Of a DNA stretch of 64,000 nt, positions 56,104 through 62,618 are shown piece by piece. Numbering within the stretch: position 1 is the first letter of the stretch; the number at the start of each line of letters is the position of its first letter. Under the pieces are notes generated by a model that ran no database searches, was not told where the DNA came from, and saw only the letters and a list, made by a program, of their open reading frames with translations. Origin of the DNA: Acetobacter sacchari (GTDB lineage: Bacteria; Pseudomonadota; Alphaproteobacteria; Acetobacterales; Acetobacteraceae). Made by a program: the position numbers and the translations under genes. The DNA lies in the NCBI RefSeq assembly GCF_017377715.1, contig NZ_JAFVMF010000011.1:62001-126000 (forward strand), in the 5' to 3' direction.

Positions 56104-57608
56104 GGGTAAATGAACCCGCCAGCGCCATAAAGTCTGGGGGCACGTTCCGGATCGATTGCCGCCTTACTGGCCGCCGATACCCGATTCAGCAACAGTGATT
56201 CCAGCGCGGAGGTCGGACGAATGTAATCCGTCGGTAATTGGGGCACATGATCGGACGGATGTACGACATAGGCCGTCACGACAATAATCAGTTCGCTTTC
56301 ATTTCTCTGGAATGATGTCGACCGAAACAACGCGCCCAAAACGGGCAGATCCCCCAGTCCCGGCACCTTGGATATCGAATTCTGGGCGTTATTGGATATC
56401 AGGCCACCGATTGCAAAACTTTGCCCGGAGGCGAGCTGTATTGTCGTCTCCGCACGATTGGTTCGAATGGCAGGTACACTTGAACCTGATGTTCCCGGAA
56501 GGGAATAGGCGCCATCGGCCGTAGCTGTCGTAACGTTACTAACTTCAGGCGCTACATGCATGGATATTGTACCGTCCGAGAGAACCGTCGGGGTGAAAGC
56601 GATACTGACCCCGTAATTCTGATAAGAAATGCCCACCGTGCCAAATCCCTGCGGGATCGGCACGGGGAATTGCCCGCCTGACAGGAAGGTTGCGGACTCT
56701 CCGGACATCGTCGTCAGATTCGGTTCGGCCAGCATCGTGGCCAGACCTTCCGACGCCATGGCGTCAAGCGTCCCAGCGACAGAACCGCGCCCATTGGTAT
56801 AACTGCCAGACAGCGTATTGTAACTGTTTTCCGCTTGGGAAATAACATTGGGCGCGCCGCTAAGCCCTCCGGTCGCCGCCCCCAATGCGAACGATCCAAC
56901 ATTGCTGAATACCGTGCTCCAGTCAAAGCCGAGCTCTTGTGAGACACTGCGCTGCACCTCGGCTACGCGCACACGCAGGCTGACTTGCACTGGGGCCGCG
57001 ATGGCAAGACGATTCACGACCTGACCGTTCGGGCCGGCGTATTGATGGGCCAGTTGGTCAATCCGCGCCGCTGCCCTGGCGTCGGGGACCCTCCCCGACA
57101 CGACCACACCTTGCGGTGAAGGCTGCATCCTGACGATCCGCGCGCCTTCAGCGGAAACAATATCGTTCATGGCGGTCATGTCCGGCGTGACCGTGACATT
57201 ACGCGAAAGCACGGGCCTGCCTGCATCATCCAGAACGACGAGTGTTGTGTGCCCAGGCTTCTTCCCGAACGCATAAAGCATGTCATGTCCGACATACTGA
57301 ATATCCATGATCGCAGGGTCCGCGATCATGATATTTTCGGCTGGAGCAGACAGATGCAGCAAGTCGCTACCGCCGACGCGCAATACCAAAGACCCTCCGG
57401 GACGGGCTGTATCCGTAGAGCGTGGGCCACGCGAGTGAGACGTCAGAACGCCTGATTGCTCTTCGTTGGGCTGGTTCTGCGCATGCGCCGGCCTGTTGGC
57501 AGAATCAATTGCAGAAAGTACCATGCCGTAGAAAAGAAATAAAAATATAGAAGTTTTTTTTGAAATGTCATTTATTTTCCAAATTTTCAATTTGATAAGG
57601 TAAATCAA
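56100..57608 (-). CDS. Tad-type secretin (CpaC/RcpA family) in the type III locus
   Basis: A ~490-residue outer membrane secretin. The N0-like domain has 'GGSLVLRVGGSDLLHLSAPA' and 'IADPAIMDIQYVGHDMLYAF'. A BON-like ring domain has 'VVVSGRVPDARAAARIDQL'. The secretin core has 'PVQVSLRVRVAEVQRSVSQE', 'TMSGESATFLSGGQFPVPIP', 'SFAIGGLISNNAQNSISKVP' and 'LGDLPVLGALFRS'. This is the RcpA/CpaC subfamily, not the YscC/HrcC type. The in-frame start is only a TTG (57608) without ribosome binding site. The natural ATG at 57571, after TTTGGAAAATAA, lies one base out of frame across an A8 tract. Confidence 0.82.
   Translation of the reverse strand: MIYLIKLKIWKINDISKKTSIFLFLFYGMVLSAIDSANRPAHAQNQPNEEQSGVLTSHSRGPRSTDTARPGGSLVLRVGGSDLLHLSAPAENIMIADPAIMDIQYVGHDMLYAFGKKPGHTTLVVLDDAGRPVLSRNVTVTPDMTAMNDIVSAEGARIVRMQPSPQGVVVSGRVPDARAAARIDQLAHQYAGPNGQVVNRLAIAAPVQVSLRVRVAEVQRSVSQELGFDWSTVFSNVGSFALGAATGGLSGAPNVISQAENSYNTLSGSYTNGRGSVAGTLDAMASEGLATMLAEPNLTTMSGESATFLSGGQFPVPIPQGFGTVGISYQNYGVSIAFTPTVLSDGTISMHVAPEVSNVTTATADGAYSLPGTSGSSVPAIRTNRAETTIQLASGQSFAIGGLISNNAQNSISKVPGLGDLPVLGALFRSTSFQRNESELIIVVTAYVVHPSDHVPQLPTDYIRPTSALESLLLNRVSAASKAAIDPERAPRLYGAGGFIYP
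57554..57561 (-). other. A8 tract in the secretin signal-peptide coding region
   Basis: On the coding strand, ATG ACA TTT C followed by A8 leads into CTTCTATATT. With nine A the frame would read MTFQKKTSIFLFLFYGMVLS, a perfect signal peptide continuous with the secretin. With eight A the ATG frame is shifted and the secretin can start only from TTG codons upstream. Confidence 0.65.
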
Positions 57609-57649
57609 AATGAAACAAAAAAAGCGGTATTTTATCTAAACACTTGTTA

Positions 57650-58411
57650 TCATGATCTGTTTTCACAACACGAAACTGAAACACGTTGCCGGTCGGTTCT
57701 CGACGGCAAACGGGTCTGTGACGGGGCCTTATTTTCATCGCACGGGGCGAGCCTGTATCCCACGCCCCTGATCGTCTGTATCGTTAAAGACGTTTTGAAA
57801 TTAAGAAGTTGTCGACGGATGCGGCTAATACGTACCTCGAGAGAGTTTGGACAATATCCCCCCCATGCGCCATATACGTCATGCTCCAGACTGGCACGCG
57901 GAACCACCCGCCCCGCGCGCCGCATCAACGACTCCAATATAGCAGTTTCACGGCGTTGCATGGAAATTACAACGCCTCCGATTCGGACCTCGCGAGTCAG
58001 CCTGCAGAGTTCAAGGCCAAAAAATTCGTAGCATTGCGGGCGACATTCATGCGGCCGCCTCAGCAGCGCCCGCACGCGGGCGATCAGTTCGCGCGCATTA
58101 ATATCCGGCGAGACGCTATCGTCCGCTCCCACCTCCAGAGCTTCGATCCGATCTACAGAATGTTCGGCCATCACGATCACAAAGGAGCTTTCAGCAACCT
58201 GACCACGACCGGTCTGTCGCTTTACCCATTCGATGGAATTGCCGTCCAACTGAGTTCGTCCCATTAGAATCAAATCATAATGATTAGCCCGAAGAGCTTC
58301 ACCTGCTTCGGCAAGGGTGTTGAAATAATCGACTCCATACCCGGAGGATTCCAAAACATGAACAATTTTTCTAGAATGATTGCTATCCTGATGAACAACC
58401 ATGTGTCTCAT
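57650..58411 (-). CDS. OmpR-family regulator with degenerate receiver (HrpG-like position)
   Basis: A 253-residue protein with a receiver and a winged-helix domain. In the receiver the phospho-acceptor Asp is replaced: 'HYDLILMGRTQLDG' has Gly where LLD is expected. The acidic pocket ('VVHQD') is reduced and the conserved Lys is absent ('DDSVSPDINARELI'). The DNA-binding part is intact: 'ISMQRRETAILESLMRRAGR', 'SLEVRISRIRRQLL', 'IQTIRGVGYRLAP'. It is therefore probably active without phosphorylation, or controlled by a partner. It sits inside the type III operon between sctV and the secretin gene; OmpR-type regulators such as HrpG control Hrp systems elsewhere. Confidence 0.85.
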   Translation of the reverse strand: MRHMVVHQDSNHSRKIVHVLESSGYGVDYFNTLAEAGEALRANHYDLILMGRTQLDGNSIEWVKRQTGRGQVAESSFVIVMAEHSVDRIEALEVGADDSVSPDINARELIARVRALLRRPHECRPQCYEFFGLELCRLTREVRIGGVVISMQRRETAILESLMRRAGRVVPRASLEHDVYGAWGGYCPNSLEVRISRIRRQLLNFKTSLTIQTIRGVGYRLAPCDENKAPSQTRLPSRTDRQRVSVSCCENRS

Positions 58412-58486
58412 GATTTTAGCCCCTTGCCGGATACCGTTTTCGATGAAAACGAGAACTCCCGCGACATTCCGTGGTCACACGACTGA

Positions 58487-58700
58487 TTATGACTGAAGAG
58501 CGCTTGCCGGAATGGCTCCCGGTTCAAATCCGATTGGACCAATCGGATGAACCGGAAAATCGGCAGCAAGATCCTGATAAGACAGCACACCACAATCAAG
58601 GCCATTGCGCGTCAGAAATCCACGCAAGAAGCGACGAACATCGAGTGATGTAATTATAACTGGCTTTATATATTCATCATTTTTTTCAGTTTGTAGTTTT
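58487..58700 (-). other. Out-of-frame C-terminal coding segment of SctV
   Basis: In the -1 frame relative to sctV, this stretch encodes 'KPVIITSLDVRRFLRGFLTR' and 'LDCGVLSYQDLAADFPVHPI', ending at TAA 58489-58487. This is the conserved end of FlhA/SctV proteins (pattern PVLLVSPDVRRFVR...VLSYQEL...PIG). It joins the upstream sctV frame if one extra A is read at the A7 tract (58686-58680) or at the A6 tract (58702-58697). Full-length SctV would then have about 704 residues, the normal size. Confidence 0.8.
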
Positions 58701-60600
58701 TTCTGAATATATGAAGGAGCTTTTGCGACATATCGGCATCCAGGGCCAAGTATGTGCCCCCCTGTGTTTCGCGCAAAGCCTGCCTTAGAATCTGCTCTGT
58801 GTCCTGCGTCACTACCAGCGCTGAGATTGCCTTTTGACTTCCAGCATAGTGATGGCAAAACTGTCTCGACAATGCGTGCCGGACATGTTCGACCAACATG
58901 AGGGAACGATTCTCATTTTCTCCCCACTCGATAAGTGTTTCGAGAATGAGGCGTGTATTTTTAAGTGAAACACCTTCCTCCGCCAAACGCCTCAAGATAT
59001 CTGAAATGCGTTGAATCGGGACAATACGGGTCGCTTCGCGCACCAGGTCTTCATAATCCGGTTCCAGACGTTGAATAATCCGCTTTGTTTCTTGCAGGCC
59101 TATGAGTCTGTATGCATTCTTCCGCAACTCCATTCGAAATCGGTATGCGATGGCGCCGACGGCGTCCAAGTATCCGATCCCGGCGGATCGAAGGCGCGCT
59201 TCGTGTGTCTTTGCAATCCAGACCGATTGTTCGTTGCTCAGCAGCGGCAATCCGCTCTCGCCTTCCACACCCACCAGATCAAGATGAACAGGATCGTCGT
59301 GCAGCAGCAAATAGTCCGGCTTCAGATCGTGCTCTTCAGCAGGGACGTCTTCCAGATCGATCGAAAATCGGGTATCCGCTCCGGCATGTCCCACGCGGAT
59401 ATATGGTTTCGGGCAAAACAGTCCAAGTTCAGCTTCAATTTCCCCCGACGTTATCGCCAAATAGCGCTCCAGGCGTGTGATATCGAGGGAGCTATAAAGT
59501 TTTTCCGCTAATGTAACCGCGACGAGGGGCGTCACCATGTGAGGAGACATCGGATCAATGGTCCTGGTTTCCACGATATTATCACAGTATGTTTCTGTTT
59601 TTGATTTTACTTTATCGGCATGAAAATACTGCCGTAGCTTCCACCAATCTGGACGACTGCCCAAAAAGAAAGCCAGAGCTAGACATAAGAAAACAGGCTT
59701 CGGAAATCCGGGGACCAACGCCATGCAGAGCAGCGTGCCCGATGCAACCGCCAAAGCCCTTCGGCTGGCCGTCAATTGACCGACCATCGCACGGCCGACG
59801 TCTAATCCATGCCCACCAACACGGGTGACCACGATTGCCGCTGTGATGGACAGCAGCAGCGCGGGTATATGCGCGACCAGAGCATCGCCAACCGTCAACA
59901 GGGTATAAGTCTGCATGGCTTGTCTCGCGGACATCCCGTTCTGGCCCATTCCGATACTGATACCCCCCACCAGATTGACGATGATGATGATCAGCCCCGC
60001 GATTGCGTCTCCTTTGACGAATTTCAGCGCGCCATCCATCGCACCATGCAGGGCGCTCTCGCTGTCGATTTCCTGCCTTCTGCGTCGGGCTTCCGTCTGG
60101 TCTATGTCCCCCGACCGCACATCGCTATCGATCGCCATCTGCTTTCCGGGCATGGCGTCCAGCGTGAAGCGCGCACCCACTTCAGCAACGCGTTCCGTGC
60201 CTTTTGTGACAACGATAAACTGCACCGTGGTCACAATGGCGAAAACGACAAGCCCAACGACGACGTTCCCACCGATCACGAGCTCGCCGAATGTTTCAAC
60301 TATGGATCCTGCATCTCCGGTGGTGAGAATAAATCGGGTGACAGTCACTTCCAATGCCAGGCGAAATACGGTTGAAACCAAGATGATCCCCGGCAGAGAC
60401 GTCAGATCCAGCGGTGATTTCAGGTAAACAGCCACCATCAGGAGCAAGACTGAGAGCGAAAGATTGCATCCGATCAGAATATCGGCCAATGCGGCTGGCA
60501 TCGGCATGATCAGCATGGCGACAGTCAGCACCAGCACAGCGACCAGGGCTAGATCCTGCCGTCCACTTACCGTCCGAAAAAAATCCAGTATCGGTTTCAT
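58666..60600 (-). CDS. sctV: Type III secretion export gate protein SctV (FHIPEP family)
   Basis: The in-frame product has 644 residues. Seven to eight membrane helices (about 20-320) contain the FHIPEP signature region: 'LDLTSLPGIILVSTVFRLAL', 'EVGARFTLDAMPGKQMAIDS', 'DVRSGDIDQTEARRRRQEID'. The cytoplasmic domain runs from about 350 ('MVTPLVAVTLAEKLYS', 'AEELGLFCP'-like ring contacts, 'PIQRISDILRRLAEEGV'). It forms the nonameric export gate receiving chaperone-substrate complexes. The frame stops early, within the C-terminal subdomain, and the conserved end lies in the -1 frame. ATG 60600 overlaps the sctY stop (ATGA). 'HIPEP' diverges to 'HIPAL', as in other non-flagellar members. Confidence 0.93.
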   Translation of the reverse strand: MKPILDFFRTVSGRQDLALVAVLVLTVAMLIMPMPAALADILIGCNLSLSVLLLMVAVYLKSPLDLTSLPGIILVSTVFRLALEVTVTRFILTTGDAGSIVETFGELVIGGNVVVGLVVFAIVTTVQFIVVTKGTERVAEVGARFTLDAMPGKQMAIDSDVRSGDIDQTEARRRRQEIDSESALHGAMDGALKFVKGDAIAGLIIIIVNLVGGISIGMGQNGMSARQAMQTYTLLTVGDALVAHIPALLLSITAAIVVTRVGGHGLDVGRAMVGQLTASRRALAVASGTLLCMALVPGFPKPVFLCLALAFFLGSRPDWWKLRQYFHADKVKSKTETYCDNIVETRTIDPMSPHMVTPLVAVTLAEKLYSSLDITRLERYLAITSGEIEAELGLFCPKPYIRVGHAGADTRFSIDLEDVPAEEHDLKPDYLLLHDDPVHLDLVGVEGESGLPLLSNEQSVWIAKTHEARLRSAGIGYLDAVGAIAYRFRMELRKNAYRLIGLQETKRIIQRLEPDYEDLVREATRIVPIQRISDILRRLAEEGVSLKNTRLILETLIEWGENENRSLMLVEHVRHALSRQFCHHYAGSQKAISALVVTQDTEQILRQALRETQGGTYLALDADMSQKLLHIFRKNYKLKKMMNI

Positions 60601-60929
60601 GACGGCTGGACTCCAGCCGATTGAATATAGGCGAGGAAGCATTTGCGGGCTTCATGAATCCGCCCCAGGCCATGCACGGCTCGTGCGCGCATCAACAAAT
60701 CACCCGGCTGCTTCATATCTGGCATTCTGTCGATACGGTCGAGAACAATCAGAGCCAATTCAGCCCGCCCGATAGTCGTGTAGACGTGGGCAAGAAGACG
60801 CAAACACACGCAGTCGTCGGGGCTTTCCGCCGTGACCAGTAGTAGTAGAGGCAGAGCCCGCCACGCTCGGTCGCGGCACGTATAAAGATAGGCGATCGAG
60901 AGCAGCAGATCCCGCTGAGCGCTGTCCAT
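60597..60929 (-). CDS. sctY: SctY-like small TPR protein
   Basis: A 110-residue TPR protein: 'AYLYTCRDRAWRALPLLLLV', 'RLLAHVYTTIGRAELALIVL', 'ARAVHGLGRIHEARKCFLAY'. Size, repeats and position directly upstream of sctV, with a preceding sctX-like gene, match YscY of the Ysc/Hrc-like systems. YscY is a chaperone of YscX, and the pair binds the export gate YscV. Sequence identity to YscY is too low to judge by eye, so the call leans on gene order. It overlaps sctV by 4 bp and lies 4 bp after the sctX-like gene. Confidence 0.65.
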   Translation of the reverse strand: MDSAQRDLLLSIAYLYTCRDRAWRALPLLLLVTAESPDDCVCLRLLAHVYTTIGRAELALIVLDRIDRMPDMKQPGDLLMRARAVHGLGRIHEARKCFLAYIQSAGVQPS

Positions 60930-60933
60930 GACG

Positions 60934-61320
60934 CTAACCGTCTATCAGACTGTCTTTCTGCGCCAACATGGCTTCGAGATTTCTCAGTTCAAGACGGATT
61001 GCTTCTAAACTTCCAGGTACGGCAGGCGCCTCATCGAGGCGCGTCGTCATGCGGGCCTCCAGTCGACGCAACAATGCTTGTCGCTCCGATGTGCGTAGAA
61101 TTCTGGAATTACTGACCCGCGGCATAATATGCACGAACAAGGCCCCGATCAGCGTCGGAGGCTCGATACCTTGCGCGGTGTTCACCGACACATCGCGCGT
61201 AGAAATGGCAGCGTAGAAGTGACCTAGATCAGCAGCGGCGACTGCATCTCGGGACTCTGCCAGCTCTCTTGCGATAGCATGGTCCAAACGTACAGATGAC
61301 TGATCCGTTATTGCAGACAA
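60934..61320 (-). CDS. SctX-like small secretion protein
   Basis: A 128-residue protein starting at TTG 61320 behind ACGAGG. Mostly helical: 'LDHAIARELAESRDAVAAAD' and a C-terminal coiled coil 'SLEAIRLELRNLEAMLAQKD'. Central segment 'PPTLIGALFVHIMPRVSNSR'. It occupies the YscX position (sctX-sctY-sctV), and its length fits. YscX is an exported early component needed for needle substrate export. No diagnostic motif was recognised, so this is a positional assignment. Confidence 0.5.
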   Translation of the reverse strand: MSAITDQSSVRLDHAIARELAESRDAVAAADLGHFYAAISTRDVSVNTAQGIEPPTLIGALFVHIMPRVSNSRILRTSERQALLRRLEARMTTRLDEAPAVPGSLEAIRLELRNLEAMLAQKDSLIDG

Positions 61321-61339
61321 AATATGCCTCGTATTTTTA

Positions 61340-62290
61340 TCAATATTTGAAAATTAGAATTTCCTTGTCACGTCGCGCCGTAATTTGATGGGGTGATATG
61401 GCCACGATACGTGTGCCGGGAAGGACTTCGGCCCCAATGAAATAGGTTTGATCGTGGATTGTTATGCTCGGGTTCTCCCCTTCCCAAACTGATTGAATCG
61501 GTAGCGTGACCGCCTCCGGGTTCCGCACATTGATTCGCGAAATCAGGACATAGCGCCCCTTGAACTCTGTATCAAACCATATCTCTATATTTCTTAGTGT
61601 AACAAGATCTGCATCTGACACATTGCCATCGATCCTGACGACCCCTGCAGACGCCGAAACACGAACGCCTCCGATACCCATGGCCTTGACGCGATCGGAA
61701 AGGCTTTCGACAAGTTCTTTTTCTGAAAATGCTTTTTTTACGTAATAGGATTTCGCGGCAGTCAACATTTCACTTGGTGCTGCAGCGTGGTGATAGCCAA
61801 GATTCTGCGTTTGATTTTTTTTTGTGGAATTTTTGATTACACTCAACGAGAGTGCCGCCCCAACGATCCCGACGATCAAGGGGAGCGTATAACGGCCACT
61901 CTTGAGGAAGGCGGAGGTGGTTCGCGCCGATGGCGCATGAAGCGCGCTTTGCGCCTGCTCCGGCACGATATCCATAGCGACCGCCAGTTCGACGGATCCG
62001 ATAGATATGATGGCAGGAATCGAAAGCGCCTGCTTCTGTCCCGCGGCAAGCGCCTTGCCCTCCACGGTGACTCCATCAGCAAGCGCGCGCACACTTAGCA
62101 GACCGTCACTATCGCGATCAAAAGATAGATGCTCGACCGCCACGCCGTCGTCAGCAAAAAAAATATTTGACGATCCGCCAGAGCCCAGCGTGAGTGGGCG
62201 CTCATCGATCCAACAATCTGCATCGATGTGGACCCCCGTCAGAACGCGGAGACGACACCGTCCAGAGTGTGGCAGCGCAAGTAATGACAT
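61340..62290 (-). CDS. sctD: Type III inner-membrane ring protein SctD
   Basis: A 316-residue bitopic protein. The N-terminal ~110 residues form an FHA-like cytoplasmic domain ('RPLTLGSGGSSNIFFADDGV', 'ALSIPAIISIGSVELAVAMD'). One membrane helix follows at about 132-150 ('YTLPLIVGIVGAALSLSVI'), then periplasmic BON/ring-building domains ('GGVRVSASAGVVRIDGNVSD', 'GAEVLPGTRIVAISPHQITA'). This is the YscD/PrgH-type architecture. It is somewhat shorter than YscD (about 420), with fewer periplasmic repeats. The gene follows the needle candidate after a stem-loop and starts at 62290. Confidence 0.83.
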   Translation of the reverse strand: MSLLALPHSGRCRLRVLTGVHIDADCWIDERPLTLGSGGSSNIFFADDGVAVEHLSFDRDSDGLLSVRALADGVTVEGKALAAGQKQALSIPAIISIGSVELAVAMDIVPEQAQSALHAPSARTTSAFLKSGRYTLPLIVGIVGAALSLSVIKNSTKKNQTQNLGYHHAAAPSEMLTAAKSYYVKKAFSEKELVESLSDRVKAMGIGGVRVSASAGVVRIDGNVSDADLVTLRNIEIWFDTEFKGRYVLISRINVRNPEAVTLPIQSVWEGENPSITIHDQTYFIGAEVLPGTRIVAISPHQITARRDKEILIFKY

Positions 62291-62308
62291 GTCTCTTCAG
62301 CCGACGAA

Positions 62309-62339
62309 CCGGGCGCCGCCACATCTGGGCAGCACCCGG
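62309..62339 (-). promoter_or_regulatory. Intercistronic 12-bp stem-loop between needle candidate and sctD
   Basis: On the coding strand CCGGGTGCTGCC (62339-62328) pairs over twelve positions, including two G-U pairs, with GGCGGCGCCCGG (62320-62309) around a seven-base loop. It starts 13 bp after the stop of the small gene and ends 19 bp before the sctD start. It may cause partial termination or protect the 3' end of the upstream message, so that the small protein is made in excess over SctD. Confidence 0.6.
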
Positions 62340-62351
62340 CTTATAGGCACA

Positions 62352-62537
62352 TCAGTCCTTGGAGAAAGCCTGCTTTGCATTGCTGGCCATCGTCTGTTCA
62401 AAGTTGTTGGCCAAGGCCTGTGCATTGGAGATTTTCGACATCTCGAACTGTGCCTGCAGGTTCTGGTCTTCCATAGCCTGCGACTGCTGCATGATCGACG
62501 ACATCGTTGCATCCAAACCGGAGATAGAGCTACTCAT
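62352..62537 (-). CDS. Needle/filament-like small secreted protein (SctF candidate)
   Basis: A 61-residue, Cys-free, all-helical protein rich in Gln, Ser, Met and Asn: 'MSSSISGLDATMSSIMQQSQ', 'EDQNLQAQFEMSKISNAQAL', 'ANNFEQTMASNAKQAF'. It has a good ribosome binding site (GAAAGG). Type III needle and inner-rod proteins are small, helical, exported without cleavage and highly expressed; this fits except that it is shorter than YscF (87) or MxiH (83). It could also be an inner-rod (SctI) protein or a chaperone substrate. Placement directly ahead of sctD supports a structural role. Confidence 0.55.
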   Translation of the reverse strand: MSSSISGLDATMSSIMQQSQAMEDQNLQAQFEMSKISNAQALANNFEQTMASNAKQAFSKD

Positions 62538-62618
62538 TATATGTACCTTTCTTTGTGATTAAACGATTTTATCTAAGGCGAACAAAGTGCCTACCTGTGT
62601 GAAGCCTTTGCGAAAGCG

